Assembly: GCA_964555285.1 (NCBI GenBank)
Contig: CAZKRM010000051.1
Location: forward strand, 1 to 20,405
Reading direction: 5' to 3'
From: JBBIQV01 sp964555285
GTDB taxonomy: Bacteria; Nitrospirota; Nitrospiria; Nitrospirales; Nitrospiraceae
Length of the DNA: 20,405 nucleotides
Shown here: piece after piece, positions 8,494 to 14,306 of the stretch
Numbering within the stretch: position 1 is the stretch's first letter
How the letters are laid out: each line of letters begins with the position of its first letter
Notes under the pieces: generated by a model
The model's database searches: none
Told to the model about the DNA's origin: nothing
Seen by the model: only the letters and a program-made list of their open reading frames with translations
Made by a program: the position numbers and the translations under genes

Positions 8494-8607
8494 TTAACCC
8501 GCCTGCATGGCTGCGGGCAGACCCACGGAGAAGCCGGAAGAACCTTCGTAGTAAACAGCAGCCTCGATGAGTTCCAACTCCGCTTCGGGGTGGAACTCCA
8601 ATCTCAT
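8494..8607 (-). pseudogene. Truncated RelE/ParE-family toxin
   Basis: Immediately after the antitoxin gene, and overlapping its stop by ATGA, a frame of 37 codons starts MRLEFHPEAELELIEAAVYYE. This is the usual first strand and helix of RelE/ParE mRNA-interferase or gyrase-poisoning toxins. Full toxins have about 90-100 residues, but here a TAA at 8494 ends the frame and the central sheet and catalytic C-terminal part are missing. Just downstream lie the dRS3-like element and other repeats. The right arm of the 24-bp inverted repeat begins right after the YYE codons. I saw no continuation of the toxin in any frame beyond the repeats. The product should be inactive as a toxin. Confidence 0.7.
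8521..8544 (-). repeat. Right arm of the 24-bp imperfect inverted repeat
   Basis: On the minus strand it begins GGTTCTTCCGG at 8544 and ends CGTGGGT at 8521, matching the left arm (8322-8345) at 19 of 24 positions. It lies inside the truncated toxin frame, starting directly after its Tyr-Tyr-Glu codons. It either marks an insertion point or is a chance match with toxin coding sequence. Confidence 0.4.
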
Positions 8608-8837
8608 TTCTTCAGGCGGGCGCGAAGATTTTCAAAAACACGCTCGGCGGGTATCGGCTGCACTTTCCCTTCAATAATCTCGCGATGTCGTCGTTGCGCC
8701 TCCACCAACCACGCACGTTCGACATCGGCATCGGCTGGACCATCGAGTTCGCCAATCAGCGCCTTGAGCAACTCGGCCTTGTCCTCAAAACTCAGCGATC
8801 GAATCTTGGCTTCGATCTCAGCAACATCAGCCGACAT
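8604..8837 (-). CDS. Addiction-module antitoxin (unstable-antitoxin family)
   Basis: A 77-residue helical, charged protein matching the 'putative addiction module component' family (Pfam Unstable_antitox, TIGR02574): MSADVAEIEAKIRSLSFEDKAELLKALI, then a central EVERAW-like segment (DVERAWLVEAQRRHREI) and the tail IPAERVFENLRARLKK, which wraps the toxin in known pairs. ATG 8837 has a strong Shine-Dalgarno (GGAGG, 6 nt spacing) and a good promoter upstream. Its stop overlaps the start of the toxin frame (ATGA), the standard coupled arrangement, but the toxin is truncated. The antitoxin is therefore an orphan here, unless it controls a toxin elsewhere. Confidence 0.85.
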   Translation of the reverse strand: MSADVAEIEAKIRSLSFEDKAELLKALIGELDGPADADVERAWLVEAQRRHREIIEGKVQPIPAERVFENLRARLKK

Positions 8838-8878
8838 AGGAACCTCCGTACTCCTCGCTGTCGCATTAACCTCATCTC

Positions 8879-8907
8879 ACTCTAGACAGAGACTTCACTG
8901 TTGTCAA
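8879..8907 (-). promoter_or_regulatory. Sigma70-type promoter of the antitoxin gene
   Basis: On the minus strand, TTGACA (8902-8907, perfect -35) and TAGAGT (8879-8884, 4 of 6 of the -10) are separated by 17 nt. They lie about 40 nt upstream of the antitoxin ATG. This is among the best promoter matches in the window. Confidence 0.65.
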
Positions 8908-9290
8908 CGATTCCACCCACGTGCGTACTATTCCCTCCCCCATCTAGTCTCAGAGGTAACCAAGGTGGGAAGCCTCCGATTGTGTGCGGGCCGCGCGAGC
9001 AGGGAAGGCACCGATCCACTTCGTGCTCTCCCTCCTTCCTACACCCCTAAGAGGAGTGGGCTGATGGTTCCCCCGACTGCGCGCGTCTGGCGATCTTTTC
9101 TCTTTCCCCCTACCACACACTATGGGGTGAGCGGTCTGCATGCCCTCGAACTGCACGCGTCGACCGAGCGCTTTCTAAAGCGCGGGGTCCGCGAGCGCAG
9201 AGAGAGAATAGCCTCAGATCAACACTTGCCCTGCCGCCTCACCGTCTCGGCGGCGTGAACAAACGTGAGGCTCGTTATTCCTCGCCTCGT
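8908..9290. other. Non-coding stretch without recognisable gene
   Basis: The stretch carries small hairpins: GCGCTTTCTAAAGCGC (9168-9183), GCCGCC/GGCGGC (9233-9238 and 9249-9254) and, at its right edge, GTGAAC/GTTCAC (9255-9260 and 9289-9294). The last of these overlaps the stop of the NTF2-like gene. A loosely repeated word, GGGAAGNCNCCGAT, also occurs twice, near 8967 and 9002. Open frames cross it but have no family resemblance and no ribosome-binding site. It may be decayed sequence, or it may hold an RNA gene I cannot identify. Confidence 0.5.
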
Positions 9291-9294
9291 TCAC
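9255..9294 (-). terminator. Possible hairpin terminator after the NTF2-like gene
   Basis: GTGAAC (9255-9260) pairs with GTTCAC (9289-9294), with further inner pairing of CGTGAGG-like and CCTCGC segments. On the minus strand the hairpin begins at the gene's stop codon. It has no T-tract, so termination is only a possibility. Confidence 0.3.
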
Positions 9295-9683
9295 CCCATC
9301 ACCGCCGACCCATGATGATGAATCATCAGCCACTCGTCGCCGATCCGCTCGTAGAGATTCGTCGCCAGCACGTGGGATTCCGTCGCCTGCTCCCCCTGTT
9401 GGCCGGTGACGTGCTCCGTGCAGATCACCCAGGCCATATCCCCAGCCACCTGAATTTGAATCTCCGTGAGCTCGAACTTCATCGTAAACGTATTATTGAA
9501 GATCAGCACCCAGGAATCCCGCACCGCCGGCCAACTCGACCGCAGCGCCCAACCGGGGTGAATGCAGGTCACATAATCTTGGTGTGCCCAGACTGTATCC
9601 ATTTGGGCGATGTCCAGACTCTCGAAGGCTCGATAGAAAGCCTGGTTCGCTCTGGTCACTTGCTCGATCCGCTCTTCAATCAT
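9291..9683 (-). CDS. NTF2/SnoaL-like fold protein
   Basis: A 130-residue protein of the nuclear-transport-factor-2-like superfamily (SnoaL-like/DUF4440 type). The N-terminal helix (VTRANQAFYRAFESLDIAQMDTVWAHQDYVTCIHPGW) is followed by strands ending in VLATNLYERIGDEWLMIHHHGS, the typical last strand of the family. These cone-shaped proteins bind small molecules or act as isomerases or cyclases; the substrate cannot be told. No signal peptide is seen. ATG 9683 has a good Shine-Dalgarno (AAAGGAG, spacing about 8). Confidence 0.87.
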   Translation of the reverse strand: MIEERIEQVTRANQAFYRAFESLDIAQMDTVWAHQDYVTCIHPGWALRSSWPAVRDSWVLIFNNTFTMKFELTEIQIQVAGDMAWVICTEHVTGQQGEQATESHVLATNLYERIGDEWLMIHHHGSAVMG

Positions 9684-9782
9684 GGGTGGCTCCTTTTGAC
9701 GACAAGGGCCGCATCATACTCCAAACCGGCAGGTAACCGCGAGAAGAGAGGGAAGGTATAAGTAGGTTAATTTGGGGGTGGC

Positions 9783-9818
9783 CGGAGGGAGCGGCCTCGT
9801 AGAGAGACCCTCCCTCCG
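9783..9818 (-). terminator. Possible hairpin terminator after the small exported protein gene
   Basis: A perfect 9-bp GC-rich inverted repeat, CGGAGGGAG (9783-9791) and CTCCCTCCG (9810-9818), with an 18-nt loop, starts 15 nt beyond the stop of the small exported protein gene. No T-tract follows on the minus strand, so it would need factor help or may only stabilise the RNA. Confidence 0.4.
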
Positions 9819-9833
9819 TTCAGATGATGTGGC

Positions 9834-10115
9834 TTACTTCTTTTTCTTCGACACACTGGCCTTGGACGGCTTGGCCTCGACGGGCTTGGCTTTTGCTGCC
9901 GCCGATTCCTTCTGGAGCCCCTCCACCATGGCGTCGCGTGACAGGAACGTCTTCCCCCGCAGCGGTCCCTTGTCGCAGACAATCCGCCCACTCTGGCCTA
10001 CCTGTTGGCAATCGTGTTTATCCGCCGCCTTGCTCGTGGTAGCCCATGCCCCAACAGGCACCAGCACCGACAAGACCGCAATCCCGATTCCTGCAACTCG
10101 TATCGCCTTCCGCAT
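9834..10115 (-). CDS. Small exported protein with a lysine-rich tail, 93 residues
   Basis: A Sec signal peptide is clear: MRKAIR, a hydrophobic run (VAGIGIAVLSVLVPVG) and an AWA cleavage site after residue 25. The mature part of about 68 residues has two cysteines (Cys36 and Cys47, numbered in the precursor), which could form a disulfide. It ends in an Ala/Lys/Pro-rich tail finishing KKKK. ATG 10115 is preferred because GGGAGG lies 5 nt before it and it gives a normal signal peptide. A frame from TTG 10145 would add ten residues of no merit. Function is unknown. The basic tail suggests binding to an acidic partner such as cell-wall polymer or membrane. Confidence 0.72.
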   Translation of the reverse strand: MRKAIRVAGIGIAVLSVLVPVGAWATTSKAADKHDCQQVGQSGRIVCDKGPLRGKTFLSRDAMVEGLQKESAAAKAKPVEAKPSKASVSKKKK

Positions 10116-10225
10116 AAGGTCCTCCCGCATGAAGAGTGTGTGCAATCAAGTGTAGCAGACGGTTTTCAAATGGCCAGGGAGGAGACACCCGGAATGGGCG
10201 AGGAACGAGGCGGAAGGCGAAGGGA

Positions 10226-11131
10226 TTAAGAAGCCCGGTCTTTGGTTTGATAGCCGACGAGCCACACACCCGCGAGGATGAGGACGATCCCCGCCACTTC
10301 TTTGACACTGATCGATTCACCGAGGACGAGGGCGGACAAGATAAGCGCAGAGACCGGGATGAGATTCACGAAGACGCCGGCGCGGGATGGCCCGACTCCC
10401 TGCACGCCATAGAGCCAGGCCTGCTGTCCGAACGCCGTGGCGAAGACAATGAGATAGGCCAGCGCTAACCAGCCCCCTATCGAGACCGATTCCATTCCAG
10501 CGACTATCAACTTCTGGTCCGTCCACAGGAGAGGAAGTTGCAGCACAATGGAAATCGATAACGTCGTCCAATTCACCGTGAGCGCAGCATGACGCTCCAT
10601 AATCTGACGGCTGCCGATGGTATACAGCGCCCAACTCACCAGCCCGAGCAGCACGAGCGTACCGCCCAGCCAGGGATTGAATCCGCTGGGCGTCCCGCTC
10701 CCAACTCCGGAGACCAGCACCACACCGGCGAAGGAGAGGGCACAGCCTCCGGCCACGGTATGAAACGGAATATCGCGAATCAGCAGCGAAGAGAGCAGCG
10801 CCGTGATCGCAGGACCGGCGCCGATGATGACCCCCGCGGCAGCGGCGCCGATATAGCGCAACCCGAAGAGCGTGAGCAGATGGTTGCCGAGCACGCCCAA
10901 CCCAAGCACCGACAGCACCGCAAGATCGCGGCGCGTGAACGTGACGCGGGTTCCTTCCTGCCACCACCAGAGTGGGATAAGGATCGCAAGCGCCCCAACA
11001 CCGCGCAACACGGACGTTTCGACCACGCTGAACGAGCCGAGCGCGAGCTTCTGCCCGACGATCGACCCGCCCCATACGAGGGCCGAGAGGGTCAGCGCGC
11101 TGTATGCCGCCCACTCAGACGGTTTCGCCAT
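10226..11131 (-). CDS. EamA/DMT-family transporter
   Basis: A 301-residue inner-membrane protein with about ten hydrophobic helices arranged as two EamA repeats: the first from about residue 8 to 140 (SALTLSALVWGGSIVGQKLAL and onward) and the second from about 152 to 295 (LGGTLVLLGLVSWALYTIGSR to the terminal VAGIVLILAGVWLVGY). Each repeat opens with the family's small-residue, Trp-containing helix. These proteins export metabolites, amino acids or drugs; the substrate is not readable. ATG 11131 lies inside the end of the upstream gene (about 40 nt overlap), suggesting coupled translation. AGAAGGG about 12 nt upstream may serve as a ribosome site. Confidence 0.9.
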   Translation of the reverse strand: MAKPSEWAAYSALTLSALVWGGSIVGQKLALGSFSVVETSVLRGVGALAILIPLWWWQEGTRVTFTRRDLAVLSVLGLGVLGNHLLTLFGLRYIGAAAAGVIIGAGPAITALLSSLLIRDIPFHTVAGGCALSFAGVVLVSGVGSGTPSGFNPWLGGTLVLLGLVSWALYTIGSRQIMERHAALTVNWTTLSISIVLQLPLLWTDQKLIVAGMESVSIGGWLALAYLIVFATAFGQQAWLYGVQGVGPSRAGVFVNLIPVSALILSALVLGESISVKEVAGIVLILAGVWLVGYQTKDRAS

Positions 11132-11388
11132 CGCGAGCCCACACCCTTCTTCCGCACCACCAACACCCCGTCGCGGATGGTGACCATGACCGCTGTGACC
11201 CGTGGATCGTCCGCGACAAGCCGGTTCAGCTCCTGAATCACCGCCGTGCGCTCATCCGGCCCCACAATCATCCGGGGCGACTCCATGGTCCGGTACGTCT
11301 CTTCACGCAATGCCCGACACACCGCCGACTCCGGCATGGAGTGGGCTTCCGCGGAGGCTTCGATGTGCGGCAACACGATGTCGGTCAT
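11092..11388 (-). CDS. Hypothetical protein, about 98 residues, overlapping the transporter gene
   Basis: The protein looks genuine: a first part MTDIVLPHIEASAEAHSM, then an amphipathic helix (ESAVCRALREETYRTME), the segment MIVGPDERTAVIQELNRLVADDPRVTAVMVTIRDGVLVVRKK, and a basic tail. I do not recognise a family. The start is uncertain: ATG 11388 has no good Shine-Dalgarno, and an in-frame ATG at 11448 would add 20 residues running into the divergent promoter region of the carboxypeptidase gene. The end overlaps the EamA gene by about 40 nt, which supports translation of both from one mRNA. Confidence 0.55.
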   Translation of the reverse strand: MTDIVLPHIEASAEAHSMPESAVCRALREETYRTMESPRMIVGPDERTAVIQELNRLVADDPRVTAVMVTIRDGVLVVRKKGVGSRWRNRLSGRHTAR

Positions 11389-11405
11389 GCGCGCAATCCC
11401 GTCAT

Positions 11406-11435
11406 TTGAAAAACGCCGCTGCCTTTCCGTAGACT
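11406..11435 (+). promoter_or_regulatory. Possible sigma70-type promoter of the carboxypeptidase gene
   Basis: TTGAAA (11406-11411) and TAGACT (11430-11435) with an 18-nt spacer lie about 45 nt before the GTG start at 11480, in the divergent gap. The match is moderate. Confidence 0.4.
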
Positions 11436-11479
11436 GGGACGCGATCATATCACGGAGAGGATCACCAGGGAGGCCGGAC

Positions 11480-13012
11480 GTGAAAACACTCGCGACCCTC
11501 GAACCACTGACCACGCTGCTACTGGAAATCCAGCGCATCAACAGCGCGGCGTCGGTGCTGTCCTGGGATCAGGAAACCTACATGCCGGCCGGCGGTGGGA
11601 TCGCGCGCGCTGACCAGATCTCGGCGCTCCAGGGCATCGCCCATCAGAAGTTGGTGTCATCGGACATCCAGAACTTTCTGGCCAAGGTGGTCGATCCCGC
11701 GACGGGACAGGCCATCGAGACGCCCGGCGACAGTTGGGATGAGCCGTCGCGTTCTTTGCTGCGGGAAGTGTGGCGCGATTATAGCCGGGCCAGAAAGCTC
11801 CCATCCGATTTCGTCATCCGTCTCAGCCGGGAATGTTCCCTGGCACAACAAGTGTGGGCTGAAGCCAGGAAACAGAACAACTTCAAGATGTTTCTCCCCA
11901 ATCTCCGGACGGTCCTGTCGCTCAAACGAGAAGAAGCCCATTACCTTGGCTATCGGATATCGCCCTACGATGCCTTACTCGACACCTACGAACCGGGCTC
12001 GACGATCGCTGCACTCAATCCGCTGTTCGACCGACTCAAGGCCGGGCTGGTCCCGCTGCTGAAACGCGTCCTGGCGAGTTCCGTGAACATCGACGACCGC
12101 GTGCTGTTCCATTCGTACGACCGCGCGAAGCAAGTGGAATTCGGCCGGCTCGTGCTGACCGCGATGGGCTACGACTTCGCGCGTGGCCGCCTCGACCTCT
12201 CGGCCCACCCCTTCACGACCTCGTTCCACCCGACCGATGTCCGCGTGACCACGCGTGTCCATGAGCACGAACTGCCGGCCTGCCTGTTCAGTTGCATCCA
12301 TGAAGGCGGGCACGGGCTCTACGACCAGGGCCTCGACCAACGGTACTACGGCACCCCGCTGGGCGATTCCGTCTCGCTCGGCATCCACGAAAGTCAGTCG
12401 CGGCTCTGGGAGAACTGCGTCGGCCGGTCGCGGCCGTTCTGGAAGTTCTTTTACCCGATCTTACAACGGACCTTCCCCGACCAGCTTCGGGAGGTGTCGC
12501 CCGACCGGTTCTACGCCGCCATCAACCGGGCCAAGCCGTCGCTGATCCGAGTGGAAGCGGACGAGCTCACGTACAACCTCCATATCATGCTGCGGTTCGA
12601 GATTGAGCAGGATTTGATTGAGGGCCGCACGCAGGCGGACGACCTTCCCGGCATCTGGCGGGAGAAGATGCGCGACTATCTCGGCATCGTCCCGGACACC
12701 GACGCGGAAGGAGTGTTACAGGACGTCCATTGGTCGTTCGGCGCGTTCGGCTACTTTCCTACCTATACGCTGGGGAACTTGTACGCGGTGCAATTCTACG
12801 AACAGGCCAAGCAGGAGATCACGAATCTCGAAGAGCACATCGCTCAGGGACAATTGCTGGAGCTCCGCCGCTGGCTCGAACAGAAGATTCACCGGTGGGG
12901 CCGGACCTTCACGCCGGATCACCTTGCCCGGTGCGTCACCGGAAAGAGCGTGAGTCCCGCCCCCTTCCTCCGCTACCTCGAACAGAAATACGGGGAGATC
13001 TACGAGCTTTAG
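11480..13012 (+). CDS. M32-family metallocarboxypeptidase (thermostable carboxypeptidase 1 type)
   Basis: A zinc carboxypeptidase of about 510 residues, the family's usual size, that removes C-terminal amino acids from peptides in the cytoplasm. The metal site is HEGGH at residues 274-278 (HEXXH), with a third ligand Glu304 in GIHESQSRLWEN. Further family blocks are SWDQETYMP near the N-terminus, DVRVTTRVHE just before the metal site, and VEADELTYNLHIMLR. The start chosen is GTG 11480, with GGGAGG 6 nt upstream and the expected N-terminus (LEPLTTLLLEIQRINSAASVLSWDQE). The frame is open further upstream to 11246, but that part lies antisense to the hypothetical gene and has no homology. Confidence 0.95.
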   Translation: MKTLATLEPLTTLLLEIQRINSAASVLSWDQETYMPAGGGIARADQISALQGIAHQKLVSSDIQNFLAKVVDPATGQAIETPGDSWDEPSRSLLREVWRDYSRARKLPSDFVIRLSRECSLAQQVWAEARKQNNFKMFLPNLRTVLSLKREEAHYLGYRISPYDALLDTYEPGSTIAALNPLFDRLKAGLVPLLKRVLASSVNIDDRVLFHSYDRAKQVEFGRLVLTAMGYDFARGRLDLSAHPFTTSFHPTDVRVTTRVHEHELPACLFSCIHEGGHGLYDQGLDQRYYGTPLGDSVSLGIHESQSRLWENCVGRSRPFWKFFYPILQRTFPDQLREVSPDRFYAAINRAKPSLIRVEADELTYNLHIMLRFEIEQDLIEGRTQADDLPGIWREKMRDYLGIVPDTDAEGVLQDVHWSFGAFGYFPTYTLGNLYAVQFYEQAKQEITNLEEHIAQGQLLELRRWLEQKIHRWGRTFTPDHLARCVTGKSVSPAPFLRYLEQKYGEIYEL

Positions 13013-13022
13013 GGGGGAGATG

Positions 13023-13071
13023 TTCTGAGTTCTGAGTTCTGAGTTCTGAGTTCTGAGTTCTGAGTTCTGAG
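13023..13071. repeat. Seven perfect tandem copies of the heptamer TTCTGAG
   Basis: 49 nt made of exactly seven identical 7-mers fill most of the 59-nt gap between the carboxypeptidase gene and the convergent Panacea-like gene. The array directly abuts the latter's TAA stop. Such heptameric tandem repeats occur between genes in some bacteria and can change copy number by slippage. It is outside both reading frames, so it cannot switch either protein. Confidence 0.95.
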
Positions 13072-13635
13072 TTAATATCCCATCGCCGTATTCAACTTGG
13101 CCAGGAGCGCGGGAGTGAGCGTGAACTCCGCCTGCACGTCGATCCGCGTGGGCACCAGGAGAGTCGTGTGGAAGACAATGTCGCGGATCGGGATCTTGAA
13201 CTCCGGCCGTTCCGGAGTGCTGAGTTCGACGCCTTCCACAGATGCGATGATTCCGCTGCTGTCTTGGGGACCATAGGTCGCGACCACAGCCTGGATGATG
13301 TGATCGATTTTCTCGTTGGTCTCGACGCCGTCGATCCCCTTCTGGATCAGCGGCAGAACATTTTCCCCGGCTTGATCCGACAGGCTGAAGTTCTCCACTC
13401 GCTCCTTCCTGCGCAACGACGTGAGATCGTTGTCCAGATCCTTGCTGAACGCCCCGTACGCGAAGCGGAAGAATTCAAAGTGAAACCCCTTCAGCCCTTT
13501 GCCGAACATCTGCAGCTCGCACAAAAAGCACAGTTGCTGCAACTTCACGTCGCTCAACAGACCGTGCGGTTCTGCCAGGTGCAGAACATACAGAAGCAAC
13601 GCACGATCGATGGTCATCTCATGGGCTTTACGCAC
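13072..13635 (-). CDS. Panacea/DUF4065 (SocA-like) domain protein, tentative
   Basis: A 187-residue cytoplasmic protein. Its N-terminal half fits the Panacea (DUF4065, SocA-like) pattern: KLQQLCFLCELQMFG (31-45) in place of the usual KLLYLadry block, then FEFFRFAYGAFSKDLDNDL (about 53-71) in place of the 'yGPys..l' block. Panacea domains act as chaperone-like neutralising parts of many toxin-antitoxin pairs and in proteolytic adaptors. The C-terminal half (VEGVELSTPERPEFKIPIRD and a final strand region) is not recognised. The start is GTG 13635, because GGGGAGGG stands 6 nt before it; ATG 13617 is the alternative. No toxin-like neighbour is visible. A good promoter lies upstream. Confidence 0.6.
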   Translation of the reverse strand: MRKAHEMTIDRALLLYVLHLAEPHGLLSDVKLQQLCFLCELQMFGKGLKGFHFEFFRFAYGAFSKDLDNDLTSLRRKERVENFSLSDQAGENVLPLIQKGIDGVETNEKIDHIIQAVVATYGPQDSSGIIASVEGVELSTPERPEFKIPIRDIVFHTTLLVPTRIDVQAEFTLTPALLAKLNTAMGY

Positions 13636-13676
13636 ACAGCACCCTCCCCAGCCGATGGCTTCGTGATCAGCCGCGC

Positions 13677-13706
13677 ACTATAGACGTCCGCCGGGAAATC
13701 CGTCAA
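13677..13706 (-). promoter_or_regulatory. Sigma70-type promoter of the Panacea-like gene
   Basis: On the minus strand, TTGACG (13701-13706, 5 of 6) and TATAGT (13677-13682, 5 of 6) stand 18 nt apart. Transcription would start about 35 nt before the GTG start codon. Confidence 0.6.
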
Positions 13707-13778
13707 TCGAGCGGCGCAATGCTTCTCCTCCACCTGCCCTTACGCTCAACACACTCCCCCATACGACGGAGAGCCCCC

Positions 13779-13808
13779 TTGACCGGTAGACAAAGTTTCG
13801 TTTCTAAT
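13779..13808 (+). promoter_or_regulatory. Sigma70-type promoter of the fur-family gene
   Basis: TTGACC (13779-13784) and TCTAAT (13803-13808) with an 18-nt spacer, each matching 5 of 6 consensus bases, lie 26 nt before the ATG at 13835. It probably drives the regulator and perhaps the iron genes after it. Confidence 0.55.
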
Positions 13809-13834
13809 ATCACCCTACGAGCCGGAGTCCACCG

Positions 13835-14272
13835 ATGAATAAGACCGCCAAAGAGAAAGAGATGGAGGCGCTCAAGCAGCACCTCGATAAGCACCAGCTC
13901 AAACTGACCCGCCAGCGCGAGCTGATTCTGAGTACCTTCCTGAAACAGGAACACATCACGGCGGAGGCGATGTACCATCAACTTGCCAAGAGAGACCCGC
14001 ATCTCGGTCTGGCGACGATTTATCGCACCTTGAACCTCTTCTGCGAGGCCGGCTTAGCCCAGGCCCGCCACTTCGGCACCCAGACCCAATACGACAACAT
14101 CTCCCATAAGGGGCATCACGACCACCTCATCTGCACCGGTTGCGGGAAGATCGTGGAATTCGAGAATTGCCAGATTGAACGCCTGCAGGAAGAGGTCGCC
14201 ACCCGTAATGGCTTTACCATCCAAACCCATCGTTTGGAACTCTACGGCCTTTGTTCGAACTGCCGCCATTGA
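13835..14272 (+). CDS. fur: Fur-family metal-dependent repressor
   Basis: A 145-residue regulator of normal Fur length. The winged-helix DNA-binding part spans about residues 20-85 (KLTRQRELILSTFLK ... LGLATIYRTLNLFCEAGL). The hinge and metal part has the family core HHDHLICTGCGK (94-105) with Cys100 and Cys103, and a second CxxC at Cys140/Cys143, giving the structural zinc site. Fur members sense Fe2+, Zn2+, Mn2+ or peroxide, and sequence alone does not fully separate them. The position 34 nt upstream of a ferric ABC transporter and TonB system makes iron sensing most likely, with the repressor controlling its own operon. ATG 13835 has GGAG 8 nt upstream. Confidence 0.93.
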   Translation: MNKTAKEKEMEALKQHLDKHQLKLTRQRELILSTFLKQEHITAEAMYHQLAKRDPHLGLATIYRTLNLFCEAGLAQARHFGTQTQYDNISHKGHHDHLICTGCGKIVEFENCQIERLQEEVATRNGFTIQTHRLELYGLCSNCRH

Positions 14273-14283
14273 CCAACCGCCTT

Positions 14284-14302
14284 TTTTTTAGTATCATTTT
14301 GA
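14284..14302 (+). promoter_or_regulatory. Weak Fur-box-like half-site before the ferric-binding protein gene
   Basis: The 34-nt gap after the fur-family gene has a run of eight T followed by TATCATT (14292-14298), whose complement AATGATA matches one half of the classical Fur box. The other half is poor. A separate Fur-controlled promoter here is only a possibility. Confidence 0.2.
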
Positions 14303-14306
14303 GACG

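Noticed and set aside
8344..9258. 304-residue open frame on the plus strand
   Set aside because: It crosses the dRS3-like repeat, the truncated toxin and the antitoxin gene on the opposite strand. There is no family resemblance and no ribosome-binding site.
11246..11479. 78-residue N-terminal extension of the carboxypeptidase
   Set aside because: GTG 11480 has a strong Shine-Dalgarno and gives the usual M32 N-terminus. The extension has no homology and lies antisense to the hypothetical gene.
13023..13071. Tandem heptamers as a CRISPR array
   Set aside because: The units are contiguous, only 7 nt long, and have no spacers. No cas gene is nearby.
14282..14289. Run of eight T as an intrinsic terminator after fur
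   Set aside because: No GC-rich inverted repeat precedes it. Continuous same-strand gene order suggests readthrough.
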